NCBI GenBank assembly: GCA_003290165.1
Contig: QNQO01001157.1
Coordinates: 124,001 to 188,000, forward strand
DNA: 64,000 bases
Direction of reading: 5' to 3'
From: Berberis thunbergii
Lineage: Eukaryota; Streptophyta; Magnoliopsida; Ranunculales; Berberidaceae
Below the pieces are notes generated by a model. That model saw only the letters and a list, made by a program, of their open reading frames with translations. It was not told the DNA's origin and searched no databases. The translations under genes and the position numbers were made by a program. Numbering within the stretch: position 1 is the first letter of the stretch; the number at the start of each line of letters is the position of its first letter. Shown piece after piece: positions 35,317-46,871 of this stretch.

Positions 35317-36430
35317 ATGGCGAACACTCGATCAAATGATGCTAATGGGCAGAACGGTGATAGTGAGCGGAATAACACTAATGGTCCAAATGGTTCGAAT
35401 GATCAGGGGGGAAATCCTAACTTGGTTCAGGTGGACGTGGGAGCCATGATTACAGGTTGTGCTAAACAACCAGCAGGATAATCATGGTGACCCGTTTGCC
35501 AAGAGAAATAAGGAGTTTGGAAATCTAGGCGGTCAGAGGTTTAATGGAGAGACTGACCCTATTGCAGCTGAAAAGTGGATTTGCAAGTGTGAAACCGTAT
35601 TCAATAGGATGCAGATGACCGAAGTGCAGAAACAAGAATTAGCTGCTCATAACTTGGATGGTAATGCCAGGTATTGGTGGGATTCGGTCGAGGAGAGCAT
35701 GGATACGACTGTTATGACTTGGAAAACTTTCAACTCCAAATTTGACTGTCAGTTTGTACCCGAAGCCGTGAAATCTCAGCTAGCTGCAGAGTTCTTTAGT
35801 TTGACGCAAGGTACAAAGTCAGTGACCCAGTATGTGACAAAATTCAACGAGTTGACTCGGTGTGCTCCGTACTTGGTTGATACCACTACCAAGAAGAATC
35901 AAAAGTTTATCAGGGTTTTGAGTCATTATCTATCAATCGCTTTTACCCTTTGATAAAGAACCCTTTGACAGAGTTTTGGACTTAGCTATCAAGTTTGAAG
36001 AGCAAGACGCCGCTTTTCGAGAGGCTAGAGAGAAGAGCAGGGGATGTGAGTCGTCTAGAAACTCTCATTCATCTGGGAACTGAGATCAGAACAGGTATAA
36101 GCCTTATGATCAGAATCAGCGAGGACCTGGATTTCAGTATCAACCGAAGTTCCAATCTGGAGGTCAGTTTTAGCAAAGGCCCCAGGGAGGAGTTGAGTCC
36201 CAAGGAGGTTTCAGGTCGCAGGGTGGCTTCAGGCCTCAAGGACAGCAGTGGCAGAGACCGACATTACAAAACCAGGGCCCACAAGGCCCATATCAGCAAC
36301 CTTGACCATATGATCCTCGACCACAGGCACCTGCAGCACCACGAGGGCAGGTTCCCACTAATAGGTTAATGCTACAGATGTAACCGACTAGGGCATCTCA
36401 TTCGTTATTGTCCCAGTGGGCGAGACGCTC
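35317..36430 (+). pseudogene. Gypsy gag, frameshifted
   Basis: Begins MANTRSNDANGQNGDSER at 35317; the frame stops near 35500 and the capsid region continues in another frame from 35459: FNGETDPIAAEKWI, LDGNARYWWDSVEE, FVPEAVKSQLAAEFFSLTQG. Another shift occurs near 35950. A CX2CX4HX4C zinc knuckle (CYRCNRLGHLIRYC) follows at 36370-36412. Confidence 0.8.
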
Positions 36431-37112
36431 CACAGGGTAGGCAGGCCCCACCGACTCCAGTATGTGCATTTACGGTTCTACCAGGGCAAGAGAATGTTGA
36501 AGGTACCATCACCACTCAGTTTCCCTTGCGAGTTGTATTTGATTCTGGTGCTTCTCATTCTTTTATTTTTCGACGAATGGTAGAAAAAGAAAATCTTACG
36601 AATATGCTACTTATCAAACCTTTATGTGTTGAGACACTCATAGGAGGCACTGTCACATTATCTGAGCATTGTAGAAATTTTGAGATCTCTTTAATGGGTT
36701 GAAAACTTGTTGCGGATTTGATAATTATGAATTTTGAGAATTTTCATGTTATCCTTGGGATGGATTGGTTGGGTAAAAACTATGTTACTATAGATTGTGC
36801 CATGAGGACCATTTTGATAAATACACTAGGGTTGCTGCGAGTTAGTCATGTTTGTGAACCTTGTGGGGACTCCACAATGACGAGCACTCTATACTCTATG
36901 GATATACCAAAGAAAGATATTAGTGTGGTTGAGGTGGTGAAGGATTATGTAGATGTATTCCAAGAGATTCCCGATTTACCACCTAAAAGAGAAGTCGAAT
37001 TTCGAATTGACTTGTTGCCAGGGGCAACACCGATTTCGAAAGCTGCATATCGATTGGCTCCTACGCAGTTGGATGAGATGAAAGTCCAACTAGAGGAATT
37101 ACTCAAGAGGGG

Positions 37113-37208
37113 GTAAGAAATTTCTCTCGTATGTTTTTATAATAGTTATATATACGTGCATATTTGTGAGTAACTATATGGTTAATCCTTTAAGGTGTGT
37201 ATATTTAG
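37113..37208 (+). other. Intron-like 96-bp insertion in RT
   Basis: Begins GTAAGAAATT and ends TATATTTAG. It contains in-frame stops and is strongly T-rich. The codons on either side join in frame at a position where related RTs are continuous (KRG, then FVRPS). It therefore behaves like a spliceosomal intron, or is an insertion that happens to leave consensus borders. Confidence 0.7.
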
Positions 37209-37833
37209 GTTTGTACGACCAAGTAATTCTCCATGGGGTGTGCCTGCTATTTTTGTTCCTAAGAAGGATGATACTTTGAGGATGTGTGTCAACTATAGAG
37301 AACTAAATAAGGTGACAATAAAAAATAAGTACTTTTTTCCGCGGATAGATGATTTGTTAGATCAGTTGAAAGGGGCGGTTGTATTTTCACAGTTGGATTT
37401 GAGGACTGGGTACCATTAGATGGGTGTTGAAGAGCAGAGCATACCTCTGACTGCGTTTTGGACTCGATATGGGTTATATGAATTTCCGGTCATGCCATTT
37501 GGATTGACCAATGATCCTGCTTTTTTTTATGGATTTGATGAACCGTATTTTTTGTCCATACCTTGATAAATTTGTTGTCATTTTCATTGATGATATTATA
37601 GTATATTCTCGAAACATGGAGGACCATCGAGAGCATTTGAAAGTAGTGTTGCAGACTTTAAGAGATCACAAACTGTATGCTAAATTTAGTAAGTGCCACT
37701 TTTGGGAAAAAGAGGTGAAATTTCTTGGGCATGTGATTTCTACCGAAGGGATAGCGGTCGATCCTGACAAAGTTGCAACAGTTAAAGAATGTAAACAACC
37801 CACTAATGCAAGTGAAATTCAGAGTTTCTTAGG

Positions 37834-37983
37834 TTTTTTTTTGTTTTTATTTTATTTTATTTAAGGCAAACAAGGTTTTTATAGGATCCCAGAACCCATA
37901 AAGATGCCGCAAGCTGGGTTTGAACCTATGACCTAGTAGTACCATCTGCGAAGCTCTAGCCGTCGAGCTGTCATGCTATTGGC
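37834..37983 (-). mobile_element. tRNA-derived SINE in gypsy RT/RNase H
   Basis: Flanked by the perfect 12-bp target duplication GAGTTTCTTAGG (37822-37833 and 37984-37995). Minus strand: a B-box GGTTCAAACCC (37926-37916) in a tRNA-like head, and an A-rich tail (AAATAAAATAAAATAAAA type) ending at 37834. The gypsy reading frame (SFLGSAGYYRRFI region) continues after it. Confidence 0.85.
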
Positions 37984-39368
37984 GAGTTTCTTAGGGTCAG
38001 CTGGATATTACAGGAGGTTTATTGAGAACGTTTTGTTGATTGCAACACCTTTGACTAGTCTGATTCGAAAGGATGTCAAGTTTATATGGACTAAGGACTG
38101 TGAGACTGCATTTTAAGAGTTGAAGCACAGGTTGACTACAACTCCAATTTTAATCATTCCCACGCGTGGCGGGAAGTTAGTGGTGTTTACAGATGCTAGC
38201 GGAACAGATTTGGGATGTGTTTTGATGCAAGATCAGAAAGTAGTTTCATACGCATCTAAGCAGTTAAAGCCACATGATAGGCAATATGCCACACATGATT
38301 TGGAATTAGCAGCAGTGGTTTTTGCTTTAAAAATATGGAGGCATTATTTGTATGGAGAGAAATTTGAGTTGTATACTGACCACAAAAGCTTAAAGTATTT
38401 ATTTTCACAACGAGATTTAAATATGAGGCAGCAAAGGTGGATGAAGTTCATTAGTAGTTATGATTTTGAAATCCTTTACCATCCAGGCAAAGGAAATGTG
38501 GTGGCAGATGCTCTTAGCAGGCAACATAGTGTGTTGACCGCTCTTATTGTGTAAGAGTGGAAGATTCTCGAGGTTATTGCAGCTCATGATGTTTTGACTG
38601 TTCCGCATACTAGAGGAGCTTATGTTTGTAGTTTGACAGTGAAACCTACCCTGATTACTTGGGTCATTTCAGTGCAGCACACTGACCCATTTCTCATGAA
38701 CAAAATAAATGATTTGATAGTTGATACATTGGATGACTGCCCTACTGATTGGTCAGTTTACATAGATGGAGGATTGTGATTTCATGGTAGACTTTGCGTA
38801 CCAGATATTTCGGCGTTAAAGAAGGAGATTATGGATGAGGCTCATATTTCTAAATTTATTATTCATCCAGGGGGTACAAAGATGTATCATGATTTGCAAA
38901 GGAATTTTTTGTGGGAAGGCATGAAACGAGATCTTGGGGAGTATGTCTCTCACTGTTTCACTTGTCAGCAAGTGAAAGTGGAACACCAGAGGTCTTTTGG
39001 TTTATTGCAGCCTCTAGAAATACCCATGTGAAAGTGGGAACACATTTCGATGGATTTTTTGATGGATTACCTAGATCTCTGAGGGGTAATGAGTCAATTT
39101 GGGTTATTGTTGACCGTTTGACTAAGTGTGCACATTTTATCCCCATTGGTGCATCTCATAATACTGACAAGTTAGCTGTTATGTATATCCGAAAAGTGGT
39201 GAGGTTGCATGGTATTCCTATTACCATTGTGTCAGATAGAGATCCATTGTTTACATAGGCATTTTGGGAAAGTTTTCAATGTGCTATGGGTACTACCTTG
39301 GCTATGAGCACTGCGTATCATCCACAGACTGACGGCAGACTGAGCGGGTAAACCAGATTTTATAGGAT

Positions 39369-40051
39369 ATGTTGCGAGCTTGCATCATGGATTTTGGTGG
39401 TGGTTGGGAGGATCATTTACCATTGGAGTTCTCGTACAATAATAGTTATCAATCGAGCATTGGCAGGGAACCCTTTGAGGCTTTGTATGGTAGGCTGTGT
39501 AGATCTCCTAGTTGTTGGGCAGAGGTAGGTGATACAGTATTGTTGGGACCCGAGATTGTTAGGGGGACTGCAGGGAAGATTGAGATTATTCGGGAAGGAT
39601 AAAAACTGCTTAGAGTAGACAAAAAAGCTATGCAGATAAAAAACGCAAGAGTGTAGTGTTTGCGGTTGGTGATTTAGTTTTTCTCAGGGTGTCTACCATG
39701 CGAGGTGTGATGAGATTTGGCAAGAAAGGGAAGTTGAGCCCGCGGTATATTGGGCCATTCAAGATTGTCGGACGTGTTGGTCACTTAGCTTACAAGCTTG
39801 CATTGCCGCCCAGTTTGTCGATGATTCATGATGTATTTCATGTCTCGATGCTGAGAAAATGTGTGAAAGACCCAACTCATATTGAGTTGACCTATACAGT
39901 TGGGCAGGTGAGGATAATTGATCGGGATGTGAAGAAACTACGACGTACGAAAGTCAACTTGGTCAAAGTTCAGTAGAGTGAAAAGGAGAACGATGTCACC
40001 TGGGAGTTGGAGGACAAAGTACAACATATGCACCCAGAATTATTCGCCTAA
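39369..40051 (+). pseudogene. Gypsy integrase C-terminus and chromodomain
   Basis: 39369 onward: [33 protein letters not shown]. After a stop at 39600, 39656 onward: FLRVSTMRGVMRFGKKGKL, YIGPFKIVGRVGHLAYKLAL, IHDVFHVSMLRKCVKDP, then the chromodomain-like VRIIDRDVKKLRR and, past a stop at 39974, VTWELEDKVQHMHPELF. Chromodomains direct integration to marked chromatin in this lineage. Confidence 0.8.
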
Positions 40052-42026
40052 TCCTTATCCTACTGAATCTCAGGACGAGATTATTTTAAGGTGTGCATAT
40101 TGTAATACCCACCGAATTCACTTACCAATATACTTTTATTAATTTAGAAGTTAATAATGTTTATTTAGTGGTGAAAATTATTAATTAGTAATAGTTATAA
40201 CTAATTATATTTTATAATTTTAATTTAAGACCTAGGTTTAGGCTGGTGGTGGGTGAGAGATAAGAGATGGGTGTGTTTAACTAATGAAACCTTAATAATA
40301 ATAAAAAAATCATTTAAAAAGAAACCCTAGTCCTTTTTCTTCTCTTAGCATATACACAAAAGAAAAAAAAGGTGGGAGACACGAACGACTTTGGGATCTT
40401 GCAAGGCAAACATCTGTGAGTAAAACTTCATTATCCCTTTTCAATGTTTTTGGATTTTTGTTTTGGTTTTTTTCGTTTTCTATATATGATGTGATGTAAG
40501 ATGATATAGACATCTTGGCAAGGTAGAAAGTTAATGCTAGAGAAAATTTGGGAAGTTTTTTTGTGTATATGATGTGATGTAGAAATCTTGGGAAGGTAGA
40601 AAGTTAATGCTAGATTGGGAAGTTTTTGTATAAGATGTGAAGGGTTTATTTTGTGTGATGTGACATCTGTAAGAGAGAAAAATATGTGAAGGGCTTTTCT
40701 TTTCTGTTTTATTTTCTTTTTGGAATGATGATTTGAAATTGTATTGTTCAAAATATTGTTGAAGAAGATGTGATGGATGGAATGATGATCTGAGAGAAGT
40801 GGAAGCTCAGTGAATTTATATACAAATGAAAGTATGTGTTAGGAATCTAATTGTGAGTTATGTCTGTGACATTGTTTCAATTAGTTGAACTCAGTTGGTT
40901 GAATTTAGTTGAATTTTCATCAATTGAGTTTCAATTGGTCGAATTCAGTAGCTCAGTTTGCGGTGGTTTAGGGTAAAGAAGAAGAAGATAGAGATTGGGG
41001 GTTTCAGATTAGTTTCTTTTCTTCTCTCCAGAAACACTTTAACATTGTCTGTGCGGTTATAATGTTATAATATCCATAATTTTTATAAGCTTGTAATTCT
41101 TTTATAAGCTTGAATTATTTCCACAACTCCAAAAAATTAGGAATTATTTTGTATACAGACTTGCTTGTATACGTGTGATATAAATTTGGGTATGCAGACT
41201 TGCTTGCATATCGGTGCACCGTTTCATGTGAGTTCGGATGTACGTGTAGATTTAGGAAGAATTCTTGTCAGTTATCGAACTTCGGGTGAGATGGCATGAC
41301 ACTTGAGGTGGCACCCCACTTGGGTCATGTACGCTCCGAGTGACTTCGATTGCAAGGGAGACACACTTGGGTGAAGTGTGTTCGGCACAGGAGGAGAGTG
41401 CGATTGTGGAAAAGAAGCCAAGAATTAGAAAAAAAAAACCACTGAATTGAGCATGACATGGAATTGTGTATAGATTATTTTAGTTGGTACTAGGTTAGCC
41501 TTGAGGGAAGAAACTATCAGCTCATTCGAATATCGAATGAGAACTACCTGTCTTCCTTAAGGTAAATTTGCATTATTTTATATATTTAATTGTCTTGAAT
41601 TGTAAGTTTGCTCACACCAGTATTAATCCATTGACCCAGATTTTGTATTGTTTTACAAATTTGGGTGCGTTCTTAATGAGCGTGGCCCAGAGACCTATCA
41701 GGGTTAATTGGAGCACAAGGGTGGTATTAACTGCGTGGCGATAGCTGAGGAGTTGACACATTTTTGTTAGATTATATTCCTAGGTAATCAGATGTAGGGT
41801 TTAATTATAAATGCTCAATTTTTTTGAGATTTATTTGGGAATGGATTCATGTAATTTTCATTTATTTATAATTGTGGACCTCGTGTGGAGAGGAAGGATT
41901 TTGAGAAAGGTTATTATTTCATTTACTGCCTTATGACTGTACCATTTAAATTGTTCCTGTCGTGCCTTGGTTTTTTTTTGGAAAACCTATTAATTTATGT
42001 TGTTTAAAGAAAATCGGGGCATGACA

Positions 42027-42250
42027 ATCTTACTCAGGACTACTTAAATCCATTTAAGTTTAGTCAAGTGGTCAGCAAACCACAAAAGCCAAACGCCTCA
42101 GTAGAGGACCACGCCTTAGTAGAGGATGTCACTCTTCGTGATGGGTAACTTAATTAATCAATCATTGAGCATAGACGCATCTTACTCAGGACTACTTAAA
42201 TTTCTTTAAGTTTTGTCAAGTGGTCAGCCAATCACACAATACTTCCTTTG
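42027..42250. repeat. Tandem repeat array, right half
   Basis: Continuation of the 32548-33020 array after the gypsy insertion; the first 5 bp (ATCTT) is the duplicated target. Units show 'cctcagtagaggac', 'catcttactcaggacta' and the array-end phrase 'cacacaatacttcc' also seen at 29929. Confidence 0.75.
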
Positions 42251-43055
42251 AATTTTCAAGATAAATACATTTGAATCCATGATTGATGTCCTCAAGTTAT
42301 GCTTTAATTTCAACTTAAGCATATTGGAAACTCATGAAAGATGCCAATCAAGTTTTTTGCGCCCTTAATGTAAATATTTCTAAGGCAGTTGACCAACAAA
42401 CCTACACAAACTTTTGGGATCATAAAAGCAAAAAAGACCACTACTTAACATGAAGTCACCATCAACTCCAAAATAAATTCAACTTTGACTAGTAGAGTAG
42501 CAACTTTGGATCGATTTTTTAGTAGATCAGCAGATAAATCTAGGAGATGACCTATACATCTACTTAGCAGTTTCAAATGTAGCAGTTAACTCAATTCTCA
42601 TCAGCGAAAGGGTTGGGGGTACAACTTCTTCTTGGATGCTTGTAAAAAACTCATGAAATGGGCGATAGAGTTGAGCCAATACGATTTGAGCTACCAACTG
42701 AGGACAACTTTAAAGGCTCAAGCTTTAGCAAATTTTATAGTATAATTCATTCATTCCTCAACCGGAGAAATAAAATCAGCCAGCAGATCAATGTCACGTT
42801 CTTCAACAAAATCTACCAGCCGAAAACAACTATAAAAGCCCAAGCCTTAGCAAATTTCATGGTAGAATTTGCACAATCCTCAACTGAGGAAACAAAGTCA
42901 GCTTGCAGATCGGTGTCATGTCCTTCAATAAATGAAGACTCCTCAACTTGTGTTGAAGTAGGACAGGCCAGCCCAAAGATATATGGCTTTTATATGTGGA
43001 TGGGTCGTCAAATCACAAGGATGTCGAAGCAGGACTTGTTTTATTCACCTAAGGA

Positions 43056-43729
43056 CAATGCTCTAAAAATCGGCCTAGGCGGCCGCCTAGGAGCTAGAAG
43101 GTAGAAAACCGCCCAGATTAATGGTTGGGTGGCAGTCTGGGCGGTTCTAGGCAGTCTGGGAGGGTTCTGGGTAGTTTGGGTAGGTCTATGCGGGTCTGGG
43201 CGGCCTAGGCGGGGTCTAGGCAGTCTGGGCGATTTTTTTTAATAAGGTTGTTTGTGTTCTTATTTTATTTTTTTCCTCTTTTTTGGAAATAAACTATTTA
43301 CTTATTTTTATTCAGTATATGTCTTAATGTAGCCAAGGATGATTGCTTAATGAAATTCTCAAAGGATATGCCAGTACCTATTTTACTAATGTAGATTTTA
43401 TCAAACATAACTGAGGTTATTCATGCAATTTGAATAAAAATAAAAGAGTAGGTTTGGATATTTGTCTACAAATTCAATTTTATATGAAGTACCCATCATG
43501 ACTAATTTCAGTCATTTGAGTTTTAATAAATTTTGTTTATGATTGATAATTTTTCATGTTTTTAAATTTTGCATACGTATCTTAGCATTAAATTGGATGT
43601 AATTGATAATGTATTATGCTTAACTTTTGTAAATTATTAAAGTTATAATACAAAACCTAAGACCGCCTATGTGCTACCTAGGCACCTGCTCGCCGCCCGC
43701 CTTGCGCCTAGCGCTTTTTTAGAACACTG
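43056..43729. mobile_element. hAT non-autonomous element
   Basis: 674 bp with ends CAATGCTCTAAAAATCGG and, as reverse complement, CAGTGTTCTAAAAAAGCG. Perfect 8-bp target duplication CCTAAGGA (43048-43055, 43730-43737). The left interior is a GC-rich run of short imperfect repeats (ggcagtctgggcggttcta) and the right end has cgccgcccgccttgcgcc; the middle is AT-rich. No transposase. Confidence 0.85.
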
Positions 43730-44200
43730 CCTAAGGATGATCATCTATTTGGACAAAGTCTAACAGCCCATGAAATTACTATGTATGATTCATCTGGTAG
43801 ATCACCTCATTTGCAGTAGAAGCCTCTACATGCAGATCATTTTGATTTTTAAGCAGACTACATTTAAACACAACATAAGCCTTTATATGCATATATTTTA
43901 TTTGTATCAATAGAGATAGATAAGTTAGCATGATTAGAGACATTCTACTTCTATTTTTGGCGGGGCTCCTTAGTGAAAATACATCTCATTTGCTTTTAAG
44001 TAAGAAGGAAAAAAAAATTGCCAGCTAAAAAGCAAAGGAGATGGGGTGCATTTGTGAGAGCAAAAAATAATCTTTAGCCCAACATGATAACGAAGCCCAA
44101 AGATTTGGGATGCTCCCGAGAAGCCCGAAAATTATCCACGAAAGTTACTGGTAGAGAAAGCTCAAGTTTGGGCCCAATGCAATCCAAGTCTAGGTCCAAT

Positions 44201-44590
44201 CAAGGATTGTGATTTCGTTTTTTGAGTTGATTTTTGGTCCCTCGATTTTAAGAAATATTTCGTGAAGTATTTCGTTATGTGTAGAAAAAACGTAAAGATT
44301 TTGGTTGTGATTTTCAATTTAACAATAAAAGTTATGCATTTTAAACTATTAAATACTACATAAAAAGTCTCACACGACTTGTAGTGTCATAAAAATTACA
44401 TATTATATAAGAATCACTCACATAACAAACTATTAATATTAAAATAACATTATAGTGTGTTAAAATATACGAATATTAAAATATTTAATTTTTCTCCCAA
44501 ATATTTCAAATTTCGAAAGAGATTTTGGTAACTTAAAAAAAACAAATATTTCATGAAATTTCGACATATTTCGAGAAATCACATTCCTTG
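44201..44590. mobile_element. MITE in Tat LTR (CAAGGAWTGTGATTTC family)
   Basis: 390 bp. Ends are CAAGGATTGTGATTTC and, as reverse complement, CAAGGAATGTGATTTC. The interrupted LTR continues on both sides (compare 31185-31225), and the flanks GGTCCAAT and GGCCCAAC look like a decayed 8-bp target duplication. Related copy in intron 1 of terpene synthase 1. Confidence 0.75.
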
Positions 44591-45082
44591 GGCCCAACAC
44601 AACTCAGCAAAACACTCTTTGCTCAGCAGAGGAGTAGTGTTCGGTGCTGACCACCATGCTCAACTGAGCACACAAGCTTGCAGGGGAGTTGTCTCCAAGT
44701 AGAAAGTTACAACCACCAACGGGAGGTTACAACTATTTACGAAGGTTACAACTATTTACAAAAGTTACAACTACCTAAGAGAAATTACAATCGTCTGCAA
44801 GCATATGACTCACTCATCTTCCACGTGTCTCACTCATCTGCTAGCAGTTTACTCGTTCTGCCTCTATAAATTGCCAAACACAAAGCCATCTAGAGGTAAC
44901 TCTTTCTTGATTCACAATTCTCTCTTCAAATACACATAAATAAATATTTTTCTAAAGGCATTGCTTTAACTTTGGCATCGGAGCCCCCGTGGCAGGCACC
45001 ACACCGGTGTCAAAAATTAATCACTATCTTATGCAGATTGCTCTGCGTGATCATCATGTGATCCGGTGGAAATTTACATCCA

Positions 45083-45660
45083 GAATAGTAAATGTAATAT
45101 GTCCACCTTCAAGAGAGAAATTCTAATTGTCTATCGATTTTAGGATTCATGGTGTAAATGACTAAAAAAAACCCTACCACTGATGTTTCAAATTCATTAA
45201 TTGGTTGTGAGTAGATACAAACTTGGGGTATTCATTTTCAACATCAAGTTTATCAAATATAAAAATAATTAATAAATTAAAATACAAGTGTATGACATAT
45301 TACTCGTTTTAAATTAATAATGAAGAAGCAAAACCAATCCTTGGAGTTTCTTTACATATTTAATGGATCCATAATTAGTAAAGACGGCAAATATGAGATT
45401 TGGTTTTATATAAATACCAAATTTAGATTGAGGAGAAAATCAATGATACATAATCAGTAAAGAGGGCAAATATAATTTTATTTATGAGATTTAAATTTCA
45501 AATGATACATGTCATTCGAAGAAGGGAAAATCTGCAAAAAGAAGGTAGCTAGCATTCCTCATCCCGGATGATATCAATCAAATATTAGGGATTTTCGTTA
45601 TAACAGTTCTCCAAGTAAGAGCAAAAGGCTCATTCACTATTCCAATTTTTAAGGCCAAAG
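45083..45660. other. Upstream region of GASA-like gene
   Basis: AT-rich, no repeats or coding motifs recognised. The last about 100 bp before the ATG at 45661 would be the 5'-UTR if the gene is transcribed. Confidence 0.4.
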
Positions 45661-46001
45661 ATGAAGGTGGTGTGTGCAACTATGCTTCTTTTATCTTTCA
45701 GTTCAAGCAACATGGCTGTTTCATGTAGTTAGTTGATTAATTTAAAACATCCTTGAGATTGGTAAATTGATTTTTTTTTTTTTTGTTAATTTGTGTGTTT
45801 TCGAAAGGTTTGTGCGACTTGAAGTGCCATGAAAGGTATGCAAAGGCAAGCTTTGTTGATCGTTGCTTGAAGTACTGTGGGATTTGCTGCGAAGAGTGCC
45901 ATGCAATGTGTTCCCTCTGGTACTTATGGTCACAGGATGAGTGCCCTTGTTACAAAGACAAGAACTCCAAGGGAGAACCCCAAGTGTCCTTGATTGTGTA
46001 A
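45661..46001 (+). pseudogene. GASA: GASA/snakin-type cysteine-rich peptide gene, frame-damaged
   Basis: Two exons. Exon 1 (45661-45724) encodes a signal peptide, MKVVCATMLLLSF and a short tail. An 83-bp intron with GT...AAAG borders follows, and exon 2 starts at 45808. Exon 2 has the GASA core [19 protein letters not shown] and later [12 protein letters not shown]. Family members have 12 conserved cysteines and are secreted, with gibberellin-related or antimicrobial roles. Here RC in the first helix is RY. The CVPSGTYG section is present in the DNA but shifted out of frame between about 45909 and 45934, so two shifts compensate. An extra C in the run 45978-45981 shifts the family's KCP-stop ending (TGA 45991) out of frame, so the ORF runs on to 46001. 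Either a young pseudogene or assembly errors. Confidence 0.75.
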
Positions 46002-46428
46002 GTAGCTAGTCACCCTGGTGTTAGTAGTAATTAGTTCAGGTTTGTATAATACGGGAAACACTTGGAATAATAAATTTATGCAGTGTAATACTCTGCAATT
46101 TTTTTAGCATATATTTTCTCTAGATGTGATTATAAAATACTTATGAAAGATTATGCAAGAATGAGAAATTGAAATCAGCGCAACTCACCGCTTGAGAGAG
46201 GGATGGTTAGGCTTGATGAATCAGACTTGGTACAAGCTGATAATTGTGTATAAAAAAGTTCTTCATTCAAATAAGGTAGTTAATCTAGATTTTCTTTTTT
46301 ATAAGCAAGAAAAGGGAGGCCCCTTAGAAGTTTGTGGCACTCGCCCGTGTAATGACTGTTATAATATATAGGACTTGCACTCAACGTAGTCAAGCCCAGT
46401 TTAAGATTGATTCACCTCTAAAATAAGA
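46002..46428. other. No gene recognised
   Basis: Downstream flank of the GASA-like gene; no coding or repeat signature identified. Confidence 0.4.
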
Positions 46429-46871
46429 AAAGTTGAAATATGTACATGAATAGAAAAGTTAGAATATGAAAGTCAGAAAAATTAAAAAAGTAAAATCAGA
46501 ATAGAAAAATTAGAATAAGAAGTTTTAAATTTCATATTTCCACAAGATTTAGATTTGGTAGAAGTTAACTTATATAAGCTTATATTCATTTAATAATATA
46601 ATAATATAGTTTTCCAATTATTTTCTTTATATGGTATTAGGACAACTTTCTTTGATGACTTAAGACTCCAAGGATTCAAATTCTTCCTTACCTCCTATGA
46701 CTACGCACTTGACCGCACGCAGGAAAGAAACAAAAGCAGCCATAACGTGCTACCCAAATCAACAAAATCGAGAACCTCTCGCCACCATCCACAAAGCTTT
46801 CTCAACCACGCATTCCCTGTTTCAATCGTGAAATTCCTCATATAAGCCCACAATCTAAAACCTCAATTTCA

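Larger units (their letters stand above)
36480..39360 (+). pseudogene. Gypsy pol (protease, RT, RNase H, integrase), interrupted
   Basis: Protease VVFDSGASHSFIF at about 36535 and HVILGMDWLGKN. RT starts AAYRLAPTQLDEMKVQLEEL, is interrupted at 37113-37208, then continues [44 protein letters not shown], and the active-site box FIDDIIVYS at about 37585. A SINE sits at 37834-37983. RNase H 38120-38554 has [27 protein letters not shown] and VVADALSRQ. Integrase 38831-39360 has HPGGTKMYHDLQRNFLWEGM, CFTCQQVKVEHQ and HFIPIGASHNTDKLA. Stops occur near 37418, 37525, 38114, 38548 and 39257. Confidence 0.85.
33021..42026 (+). mobile_element. Full-length Ty3-gypsy chromovirus-like element
   Basis: LTRs are 33021-35187 and 40101-42026, both starting TGTAATACCCACC and ending ATCGGGGC(G/A)TGACA, with the perfect target duplication ATCTT at 33016-33020 and 42027-42031. 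A degenerate primer site TGATATTAGAGC (initiator tRNA-Met type) starts at about 35190, and the 3' end GAGATTATTTTAAGG precedes the 3' LTR. Order is gag, protease, RT, RNase H, integrase, chromodomain, the Tekay/Del layout. Many stops, an intron-like insertion and a SINE make it inactive. The LTRs differ by several indels, so the insertion is not recent. Confidence 0.9.
31075..45082 (+). mobile_element. Tat-type LTR element with nested gypsy, hAT and MITE
   Basis: LTR 31075-31658 and LTR 44047-45082 (the second enlarged by a MITE) share the whole U3/R layout, including CCTCTATAAAT TATA boxes and GATCCGGTG-AAATTT ends. A primer site TTGGTGCTTTCAATGAG follows at 31661. A decayed gag lies at 31786-32291 and tandem repeats at 32548-33020 continuing at 42027. 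RNase H remnants at 42660-43050 (MKWAIELSQYDLSY-like, KAQALANFMVEF) and a polypurine tract GGAGATGGGG at 44037-44046 follow. A 9-kb gypsy element splits it. Confidence 0.75.

Noticed and set aside
37113..37208. Simple frameshift or stop in RT
   Set aside because: The 96-bp segment has both splice-consensus borders and flanking codons that are adjacent in relatives, so an insertion fits better.
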